From a virus, in IMG/VR virus record IMGVR_UViG_3300033553_000834, positions 1-23,949 of that record: a stretch of DNA of 23,949 nucleotides; one strand, 5' to 3'. Shown in pieces: positions 17,840 through 23,949 of this stretch. The first letter of the stretch is position 1. Every line of letters starts with the position of its first letter. Position numbers and translations under genes: made by a program. The notes beneath the pieces are model-generated. The model ran no database searches. It was not told the DNA's origin and worked only from the letters and a program-made list of their open reading frames with translations.

Positions 17840-19850
17840 GAGTACGGCCAACGATGATCTGACCGCAGACCTCGACCTTGGGTTTGACGGCGCCGAGGAT
17901 ATCCTGCGCGCCTGGCGTCGCGGGATGCGCCCCGATCCGGACCTCACCGTGTCGGAATGGGCGGATGCGCACCGCAAGCTGTCCTCGCGCGCCTCGGCCG
18001 AACCGGGCCAGTACCGCACCGCGCGTACACCCTATCTGCGCGAGATCATGGATGCGCTGTCGCCGCGCCACCCGGCGCAGCGCATCAGCTTCATGAAGGC
18101 AGCGCAGGTGGGCGCGACAGAGGCGGGCAACAACTGGATCGGCTTTGTCATCCATCATGCGCCGGGGCCGATGCTGGCGGTGCTCCCGACGGTGGAGATG
18201 GCGAAACGCAGCTCGCGCGGACGGCTGGACCCGCTGATCGCCGAGAGTCCTGCGCTGCGCGAACGGGTCAACCCGGCCAGGTCGCGCGACGCGGGCAACT
18301 CGATGCTCTCAAAAGAGTTTCCCGGCGGCATTCTGGTGCTGACCGGTGCCAACAGCGCCACCGGCCTGCGGTCGATGCCCGCGCGGTACATCTTTCTCGA
18401 CGAGGTCGACGCCTATCCGGCCAGCGCCGACGAGGAAGGCGATCCGGTCACCTTGGCCGAGGCGAGGACCACCACCTTCTCGCATCGCCGCAAGGTGTTC
18501 ATGGTCTCGACCCCGACGATCCGGGGTCTCAGCCGGATCGAGCGGGAATATGAGGCGTCCGACCAGAGGCGCTACTTCGTGCCTTGCCCGCATTGCGGCG
18601 CGATGCAGTGGTTGCAGTTCGAACGCCTGCGCTGGGAGAAAGGCCAGCCCGAAACAGCCGCTTATCATTGTGCCGGTTGCGAGGAGCCAATCGCCGAGCA
18701 TCACAAGACGCAGATGCTGGAAAAGGGCGAATGGCGATCAACGGCGGTCTCGGCTGATCCTCATTCGATCGGCTTTCACCTCTCGGCGCTCTATTCGCCG
18801 CTCGGCTGGAAAAGCTGGAGCCAGATCGCGCGGGACTGGCTGGCGGCGCAGGACTCGGAAGAGATGCTGCGGGCCGCGCGCAACACCCTGTTGGGCGAGA
18901 CATGGATCGAGTCTGGCGATGCGCCGGAATGGCAGCGGCTGGCCGAAAGGCGCGAGGCCTATGGCGGGGCGCAGATTCCGGCTGGCGGTCTGTTCCTGAC
19001 GGCTGGCGTCGATGTCCAGAAGGACCGGATGGAGGTCGACGTCTGGGCCTGGGGGCGCGGCCTGGAGAACTGGCTCATCGACCACATTATCGTTGCCGGT
19101 GGCCCCGACGATCCGGCCTGCTGGGAAAAGTTGACCGCCCTGCTCGGTCGGACGTGGGTCTGCGCCAATGGGGCGGTGATGGTGATCGGCAAGCTGGCCA
19201 TCGATACCGGCTACGAGTCCGCCGCCGTGTATGCCTGGGCGCGCGCGCAGGGCTTTGATCAGGTCGCCCCCGTCAAGGGCCTCGAGGGCTTCAACCGCGC
19301 CACGCCGGTGTCGGGCCCGACCTTTGTTGACGCCACCATCGGCGGCAAACGCCTGCGTCGGGGCGCACGGCTCTGGTCGGTGGCCACAGCGACCTTCAAG
19401 ACCGAGACCTATCGCTTCCTGCGGCTGGAGCGGCCCTCGGATGAAAACCGTTCGCTGGGTGTTGGGGACGCGCCCGGCACCGTGCACCTGCCCGACTGGA
19501 TCGACACCGAATGGCTGAAGCAGCTGGTGGCCGAGCAACTCGTCACCGTGCGCAACAAGCGCGGCTATGCCCACCCCGAATGGCAGAAAATGCGCGAGCG
19601 CAACGAGGCGCTGGACTGCCGGGTCTATGCGCGGGCGGCGGCGTGGATCATGGGCGCCGATCGCTGGGACGAGGCCACATGGCGGCGGCTCGAAGAACAG
19701 GCCGGGGTCGAAACCCGACCGCAAGTCGCCCCGGCTACTGTTGAAGGCAAGGCCTCGGAACCGACGACGCCCAACCCGCCCAAGGCGGGCACACCAACAA
19801 CGCCACGGCGCAAACGCCGGGCTTACACACCGAACTTCATGAGGGACTGA
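17784..19850 (+). CDS. Terminase large subunit (GpA family)
   Basis: This 688-residue packaging motor and nuclease belongs to the lambda GpA family. The ATPase part shows the deviant Walker A KAAQVGAT with the lysine at the front (K105), as in lambda, and Walker B FLDEVD with D206 and E207. A zinc-binding pair follows (C268/C271 in CPHC and C296/C299 in CAGC). The C-terminal nuclease region starts at about 400 with LTAGVDVQKDRMEVDVWAWG. The C-terminal tail is Pro/Thr-rich, then basic (PRRKRRAYTP), and probably docks on the portal. The ATG at 17784 lies inside the small-subunit gene, with GAGGG about 12 nt upstream. The length is normal and no damage is seen. Confidence 0.95.
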   Translation: MSERNSTPLPISGSASDRESTANDDLTADLDLGFDGAEDILRAWRRGMRPDPDLTVSEWADAHRKLSSRASAEPGQYRTARTPYLREIMDALSPRHPAQRISFMKAAQVGATEAGNNWIGFVIHHAPGPMLAVLPTVEMAKRSSRGRLDPLIAESPALRERVNPARSRDAGNSMLSKEFPGGILVLTGANSATGLRSMPARYIFLDEVDAYPASADEEGDPVTLAEARTTTFSHRRKVFMVSTPTIRGLSRIEREYEASDQRRYFVPCPHCGAMQWLQFERLRWEKGQPETAAYHCAGCEEPIAEHHKTQMLEKGEWRSTAVSADPHSIGFHLSALYSPLGWKSWSQIARDWLAAQDSEEMLRAARNTLLGETWIESGDAPEWQRLAERREAYGGAQIPAGGLFLTAGVDVQKDRMEVDVWAWGRGLENWLIDHIIVAGGPDDPACWEKLTALLGRTWVCANGAVMVIGKLAIDTGYESAAVYAWARAQGFDQVAPVKGLEGFNRATPVSGPTFVDATIGGKRLRRGARLWSVATATFKTETYRFLRLERPSDENRSLGVGDAPGTVHLPDWIDTEWLKQLVAEQLVTVRNKRGYAHPEWQKMRERNEALDCRVYARAAAWIMGADRWDEATWRRLEEQAGVETRPQVAPATVEGKASEPTTPNPPKAGTPTTPRRKRRAYTPNFMRD

Positions 19851-19851
19851 G

Positions 19852-20067
19852 ATGGATCTGGAACGGATGCGTGCGCTTCTCGCCGCGCTGCAGGAGGCCC
19901 GCTATGCAGGCGTCCGCTCGGTCAGCTATGACGGCAAGACCATCGCCTATGGCTCGGACGTCGAACTGGCGAATGCAATCTCTGACCTGGAAACCCGAAT
20001 TGCCATCGCCACCACCGGCACTCCGCGGCGTCGTCGCTGGGGCACAGTTGCCTCCAAGGGTCTGTGA
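19852..20067 (+). CDS. gpW-like head-tail joining protein
   Basis: This 71-residue protein starts one base after the large terminase stop. It has the gpW pattern: an N-terminal helix (LERMRALLAALQEARY), a beta hairpin (VRSVSYDGKTIAYGS), a second helix (DVELANAISDLETRIA) and a basic tail (PRRRRWG). In lambda, gpW sits in the portal channel and completes the head for tail attachment. Its place between terminase and portal matches the lambda order A-W-B. Confidence 0.85.
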   Translation: MDLERMRALLAALQEARYAGVRSVSYDGKTIAYGSDVELANAISDLETRIAIATTGTPRRRRWGTVASKGL

Positions 20068-20070
20068 TCC

Positions 20071-21567
20071 ATGGCGTTTGAAGCGTTTCGTCAGCGCATC
20101 GGCAGCATCATCGGCGGCTTCGATGCAGCACAGGCGCATCGTCGCCTGCGTGGCTTCCGCGCCTCCCGCGCCCATGTGAACACACTGATCGCCACTTCGG
20201 GTGACACGATCACGGCCCGTGCCCGCTGGCTGGCGCGCAACAATGGCTATGCCGCAAATGCCGTGGAGTCCTTCGCCAGCAATGTCGTCGGCGACGGGAT
20301 CAAACCCTCGTCCACCATCGCCGATGCTGCAAAAAAGGAAGAGTTGCAGGAGCTGTGGCTGGCCTGGACCGACGACGCCGATGCCGAAGGGCTGACCGAT
20401 TTCTACGGGCTGCAGCGCCGCGCTGCGCGCGAGGTCTATCTCGCGGGCGAAGTGTTCATCCGAATTCGGCCGCGCCGGGCCGAGGACGGTCTGACCGTGC
20501 CGCTGCAATTGCAGATGCTGCCTGCGGAAATGCTGCCGCTCGACATGAACCGCGAATTGCCTGGCGTCGGCCTGATCCGGCAGGGCATCGAGTTCGACGG
20601 CATCGGTCGACGCGTCGCCTATCACTTCCTGCGCCGCCATCCCGGTGACATGACCGACCCGGGGCTTGCGGGCGAGACGACACGGGTGCCCGCATCCGAG
20701 GTGATCCATGTCCTCGATCCAGTCGAGGCCGGGCAGCTGCGTGGCGTCTCGCGGTTCGCCGCAGCCATCGTGAAACTGTTCACGCTGGACCTTTACGACG
20801 ATGCCGAGTTGGAGCGGAAGAAAATCGCGGCGATGTTCGCGATGTTCATCACCTCCCCCGCCCCGGAGACCCCGCTGGAGCCGACCGAGGAGGATCTGGA
20901 GGTCGAACCCGGTCAGGTGGTGCGCCTTGATCCCGGTGAAGACGTGTCCACACCAGCGACGCCAGACTCGGGTGGCACCTACGAGCCGTTCCAGTACCGC
21001 ACTCTGCTGCAAATCGCCGCCGCATTGGGCATTCCCTATGGCTATCTGACCGGCGACACCGCCAAGGGTAACTTCTCCAACACCCGAATATCGCTGGTGG
21101 ACTTTCGGCGCCGCATCTCGGCCTTCCAGCACAGTGTGATGGTCTATCAGATGGGCCGCGCGGTCTGGACCCGCTGGATGGATGTGGCCGTTCTGTCGGG
21201 AGCCATCGATCTGCCCGGTTATGGCGGCCAGCGCCGCCAGTACCAAGCCTGCGCCTGGCTGCCGACGAAATGGGACTGGATCGACCCGATGAAGGATGCC
21301 TCGGCCGAGATCCTGCAGATCGAAGCGGGCCTTAAATCCCGCACGCAGGCAATTTCCGAGCGCGGCTATGACGCCGAACAGGTCGACCGCGAGATTGCCG
21401 CCGAGCGTAAACGCGAATTGGCGCTGGGCCTCGACTTCCGCCGTCCGGGATCCCCGGCGCAGGGGCCGGGTAACGGGGCCACGAAGGATGGCGATCCGGC
21501 TTCGAATGATGCCGACGAGATAGACAATAGCGCCGAGGGCAAACCCGACCCGAAGGATGAACCGTGA
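20071..21567 (+). CDS. Portal protein (lambda B family)
   Basis: This 498-residue protein forms the dodecameric ring through which DNA enters and leaves the head. Recognisable family stretches are the N-terminal TITARARWLARNNGYAANAVESFASNVVGDGIKP, the FYGLQRRAAREVYLAGEVFIRIRPRR region, VIHVLDPVEAGQLRGVSRFAAAI, and the clip/stem part with IAAALGIPYGYLTGD and ISLVDFRRRI. The C-terminal ~60 residues are acidic and low in complexity, as is usual. Three bases separate it from the gpW-like gene, and its stop overlaps the protease start (TGATG). Confidence 0.95.
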   Translation: MAFEAFRQRIGSIIGGFDAAQAHRRLRGFRASRAHVNTLIATSGDTITARARWLARNNGYAANAVESFASNVVGDGIKPSSTIADAAKKEELQELWLAWTDDADAEGLTDFYGLQRRAAREVYLAGEVFIRIRPRRAEDGLTVPLQLQMLPAEMLPLDMNRELPGVGLIRQGIEFDGIGRRVAYHFLRRHPGDMTDPGLAGETTRVPASEVIHVLDPVEAGQLRGVSRFAAAIVKLFTLDLYDDAELERKKIAAMFAMFITSPAPETPLEPTEEDLEVEPGQVVRLDPGEDVSTPATPDSGGTYEPFQYRTLLQIAAALGIPYGYLTGDTAKGNFSNTRISLVDFRRRISAFQHSVMVYQMGRAVWTRWMDVAVLSGAIDLPGYGGQRRQYQACAWLPTKWDWIDPMKDASAEILQIEAGLKSRTQAISERGYDAEQVDREIAAERKRELALGLDFRRPGSPAQGPGNGATKDGDPASNDADEIDNSAEGKPDPKDEP

Positions 21568-22910
21568 TGCACCACGCCCAGATCGCCCAGCGCGCCTTCA
21601 ACACGCCGCTGATGGTGGATCCAGCCAAGGCACTGGCCTTCTTGTCAGGGCTGGGTCCGCGCATCACCGGGCAGGACATCACCTTTGAGGGCGTGGAGGC
21701 GGATGCCGCTGACCAGGCGGCCGCCGCCTTGTCTGCCCGCATTTCCCTGTTCGGCACTGACCTTGCCCAGCGCCACCAACGGAATGGAAGCCAGCCCTAC
21801 GCGGTGGTCGACGGCATCGCGGTGATCGAAATCGCCGGAACGCTGGTGCATCGCGGGGCATGGATCGGACAATCCTCTGGCCTGACCTCCTATGAGGGCA
21901 TTGCTGCCCAGATCGACGCGGCATCGGCCGATCCTGAGGCGCATGGGATTGCGCTGGACATAGACAGCTTCGGTGGCGAGGTCGCCGGGGCCTTCGATCT
22001 GGCCGATCGCATCCGCGCCGCGCGGGCGCAAAAGCCGGTCCATGCTTTCGTGGCGGAACATGCGCTGTCCGCTGGTTACGTTCTGGCATCCCAGGCCGAT
22101 CGGATCATCCTGCCGCGCACCGGGGCGGTCGGCAGCATCGGCGTCGTGGCGCTGCACACTGATATGAGCGGCGCGCTGGAACAGAAGGGCATCGCTGTCA
22201 CGCTGATCCATGCCGGGGTCCACAAGATCGACGCCAACCCTTACCAGCCGCTGCCCGAGGCGGTACACGACCAAATGCAGCGCGAGCTGGAGGTCGTGCG
22301 CTTCTTGTTCGCGGAGACCGTCGCTGCCGGTCGCGGGGATCGTCTGCCCCATGCCGCCGCGCTTGCGACGGAGGCCGCCGTGTTCCGCGGCGCTGATGCC
22401 GTTGCCGCCGGTCTTGCCGACGAATTGGCCGATCCCGTCAATGCCTTCCGCGCCTTCGCCGCCGCCCCAGGGGGCATCAATCCCACCAGCAGAAAGGGTC
22501 CACAGATGACCACCAATTCTACCGACACTCCGAATTCGGATCAGGTTGCCACTCCGCCCACGACGCAGCCCACAGCGACGACTGCCGAGACTGCAGCCGA
22601 ACCACCCGTTGAAGGAGCCGCACCCACGCCCACGCCTGACGCAGCGACCTTGAGCGCCGACGCCACCCGCGCCGAGGCGGCCGAAGTGGCGCAGGTCTGC
22701 GCGCAGGCCGCCCGGCTGGGTGTGGACATCGACGCCGCCGACGCTGTTGCGCGCGGGCTGAAACCCGAAGCCCTGCGCGCCCGCGTGCTGGCCGATCTTG
22801 CCTCGCGCGGCGATGCGGCGGGCATCATTGCCACTGCCCCGGCTGCCGCTTCCGTTAAAGACAGCCCGATCATCGCCGCCGCAAAGAAGGCCGCCACAGC
22901 CTCGCGCTGA
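21567..22910 (+). CDS. Prohead protease of the S49 family with fused scaffold (lambda C-like)
   Basis: This 447-residue protein should be the head maturation protease. The S49 (SppA/signal peptide peptidase-like) domain covers about 75-300: EIAGTLVHRG, LDIDSFGGEVAG, the catalytic S168 in EHALSAGY, and the probable general base K207 in ALEQKG. The C-terminal part (from 314) is Thr/Pro/Ala-rich, then helical, and looks like a scaffold. I chose the ATG at 21567, which overlaps the portal stop and has AAGGA upstream, over the GTG at 21564. An in-frame internal start at 22506 could yield the scaffold alone, as C/Nu3 do in lambda. Confidence 0.93.
   Translation: MHHAQIAQRAFNTPLMVDPAKALAFLSGLGPRITGQDITFEGVEADAADQAAAALSARISLFGTDLAQRHQRNGSQPYAVVDGIAVIEIAGTLVHRGAWIGQSSGLTSYEGIAAQIDAASADPEAHGIALDIDSFGGEVAGAFDLADRIRAARAQKPVHAFVAEHALSAGYVLASQADRIILPRTGAVGSIGVVALHTDMSGALEQKGIAVTLIHAGVHKIDANPYQPLPEAVHDQMQRELEVVRFLFAETVAAGRGDRLPHAAALATEAAVFRGADAVAAGLADELADPVNAFRAFAAAPGGINPTSRKGPQMTTNSTDTPNSDQVATPPTTQPTATTAETAAEPPVEGAAPTPTPDAATLSADATRAEAAEVAQVCAQAARLGVDIDAADAVARGLKPEALRARVLADLASRGDAAGIIATAPAAASVKDSPIIAAAKKAATASR
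22506..22910 (+). CDS. Nested scaffold protein (Nu3-like), internal in-frame start
   Basis: An ATG in frame with the protease gene is preceded by AGAAAGG about 8 nt upstream. It would give a 134-residue protein with no protease part: a Thr/Pro-rich first third, then helices rich in Ala (ATRAEAAEVAQVCAQAARLG and ALRARVLADLASRG) and a basic end. Lambda makes its scaffold Nu3 in the same nested way from gene C. The arrangement is inferred from position, ribosome site and composition. Confidence 0.6.
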   Translation: MTTNSTDTPNSDQVATPPTTQPTATTAETAAEPPVEGAAPTPTPDAATLSADATRAEAAEVAQVCAQAARLGVDIDAADAVARGLKPEALRARVLADLASRGDAAGIIATAPAAASVKDSPIIAAAKKAATASR

Positions 22911-22946
22911 TCCCGCGCCCAACCCCCAAAACATGGAGACTGACCA

Positions 22947-23327
22947 ATGCCCGTCCTGACGGAACCGCCCAGCATGGGCGATGTCCTCAAATATGAGGTC
23001 AACCCGAACTACACCCGCGAAGTGGTCACGCTGCTGCAAGGCATGCCCTATCCGGTCGGCTCGGTGCTCGGCCAGATCACCGCCAGCGGCAAGTATAAGC
23101 TGGCTACCAGCGGCGGCGCTGATGGTGCGCAGACCGCCACGGCCGTCTTGCTCCACGCCGTCGACGCCACCCTTGCTGATGCCAGCGGCATTGTGATCGC
23201 GCGCGGGCCCTCGATCGTGTCGCGGGCAGCCCTCGCTTACGACGGCACCGTCGATGACAGCGCCAAGATCACCACCAAGATCGGCCAGCTTGCCGCCGTC
23301 GGCATTATCGCCCGCGACGGCGTCTGA
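22947..23327 (+). CDS. Head decoration protein (lambda D family)
   Basis: This 126-residue protein should bind as trimers on the capsid surface and stabilise it after expansion. It shows the family course: an N-terminal arm (TEPPSMGDVLKYEVNPNYTREVVTL), PVGSVLGQITASGKY, a middle with ATAVLLHAVDAT, and a C-terminal IGQLAAVGIIARDGV. A GGAG site precedes the ATG at 22947. It lies between protease/scaffold and major capsid protein, exactly as gene D lies between C/Nu3 and E in lambda. Confidence 0.92.
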   Translation: MPVLTEPPSMGDVLKYEVNPNYTREVVTLLQGMPYPVGSVLGQITASGKYKLATSGGADGAQTATAVLLHAVDATLADASGIVIARGPSIVSRAALAYDGTVDDSAKITTKIGQLAAVGIIARDGV

Positions 23328-23382
23328 TCCCGAACCAGCCCAGCGCATCCACATCTATCCCTTTTTCCCTCCGGAGCCCCCA

Positions 23383-23949
23383 ATGACCCTTGTCCGCAAT
23401 CCCTTTGACGCTGGCGGCTATTCGCTGGCCGAGATGACGCAGGCCATAAATATCCTGCCCAACCTCTACACCCGCCTTGGCCAGATCGGCCTCTTCCGCT
23501 TCGAAGGCGTCAGCCAGCGGTCGGTGATCATCGAGCAATACGAGGGTGTGCTGAACCTGCTGCCCTCGGTACCGCTGGGCGGCCCCGCCACGGTCGGCAC
23601 CCGCGAAGGGCGTGCCATGCGCAGCTTTGCCCTGCCATGGATCCCGCATGACGACGTGATCCTGCCGGGCGACATCCAGGGAAGCCTGGCGCTGGGCGTC
23701 TTCGATGCGGCCGATCCACTGGTTGAGGTGATGAACCGCAAGCTGCAGCTGATGCGCCGCAAGCACGCCCAGACCCGCGAGTACATGGAGATGAATGCGC
23801 TGCGCGGGATCGTCAAAGACGGGGCCGGGACAACACTCTACGATTACTTCACCGAGTTCGGGCTTGCGCAAATCTCGGTGGACTTCCTGCTCGGCACTGC
23901 GGGCACCAATGTGCAGGGCAAGGTCCGCGAGGTGCTGCGCGCGGTGGAA
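23383..23949 (+). CDS. Major capsid protein (lambda E family), 3' end outside the window
   Basis: The 189 visible codons run off the window end without a stop. They match the N-terminal half of the E-type HK97-fold capsid protein: DAGGYSLAEMTQAINILPNLYTRLGQIGLF, then RSVIIEQYEGVLNLLPSVPLG and FALPWIPHDDVILPGDIQG, and the long helix with VMNRKLQLMRRKHAQTREYMEMNALRG. A CCGGAG ribosome site lies about 10 nt before the ATG at 23383. A full family member has about 340 residues, so roughly 150 are missing. Confidence 0.93.
   Translation, partial: MTLVRNPFDAGGYSLAEMTQAINILPNLYTRLGQIGLFRFEGVSQRSVIIEQYEGVLNLLPSVPLGGPATVGTREGRAMRSFALPWIPHDDVILPGDIQGSLALGVFDAADPLVEVMNRKLQLMRRKHAQTREYMEMNALRGIVKDGAGTTLYDYFTEFGLAQISVDFLLGTAGTNVQGKVREVLRAVE

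Noticed and set aside
19837-21246. 469-codon open frame on the minus strand across the gpW-like and portal genes
   Set aside because: It lies antisense to two well-supported phage head genes, has low-complexity Gly/Arg/His-rich content and no family motif. Long antisense frames are expected in high-GC coding DNA.
21645-23354. 569-codon open frame on the minus strand across the protease and decoration genes
   Set aside because: Gly/Arg-rich shadow of the protease, scaffold and decoration genes; the plus-strand proteins have clear motifs and proper ribosome sites.

Overview
The window looks like the left part of a temperate, lambda-like tailed phage (a prophage or phage genome) from a high-GC alphaproteobacterium, most likely the Rhodobacter/Paracoccus group. 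This is judged from protein flavour (DUF3489, a ParB-methylase fusion, GpA-type terminase, S49 protease, D- and E-type head proteins), the strong G/C preference at third codon positions, and the tight ATGA/TGATG gene coupling. No search was run, so the host assignment is inference.

Layout. (1) 1-1266, minus strand: a tyrosine integrase. (2) 1267-1848: a non-coding control region with a nearly symmetric 64-nt inverted repeat around a central palindrome, placed between the leftward integrase and the rightward early operon. (3) 1849-5699: an early operon of overlapping genes: an excisionase-like HTH protein, a small unknown, a VRR-NUC nuclease, a winged-helix replication-type protein with an array of iteron-like repeats inside its own gene, a C5 cytosine methyltransferase, and an unknown protein. 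(4) 5786-13726: a five-gene module with a complete Type I restriction-modification system (hsdM, hsdS, hsdR), an Abi_C-like gene between hsdS and hsdR, and a phospholipase-D-fold protein at the end. (5) 13727-14256: a repeat-rich non-coding stretch ending in a strong intrinsic terminator. (6) 14257-16265: a ParB/adenine-or-cytosine-N methylase fusion and a DUF1989 gene unlike usual phage cargo. (7) 16278-17182, minus strand: a DUF3489 protein and a small unknown. (8) 17300-23949: the packaging and head module in lambda order: small terminase, large terminase, gpW-like joiner, portal, S49 protease with a nested scaffold start, decoration protein and major capsid protein, the last cut by the window end.

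How it fits together. Integrase and the HTH protein would control integration and excision. The HTH/iteron gene probably marks the phage replication origin, as the O gene does in lambda. Three DNA methyltransferases of different classes plus the Type I system give the element both self-protection and restriction of incoming DNA. The head module would package DNA into a siphovirus-type capsid.

The most unusual signals are: (a) the C5 methyltransferase gene, where the GC3 signal moves to a second frame near 4280-4290 while both frames keep recognisable methylase-type C-termini; (b) the intragenic 23-nt-period iterons at 3068-3238; (c) the symmetric 64-nt inverted repeats at 1338-1769; and (d) the Type I RM/Abi_C/PLD defence cassette carried in a phage backbone.
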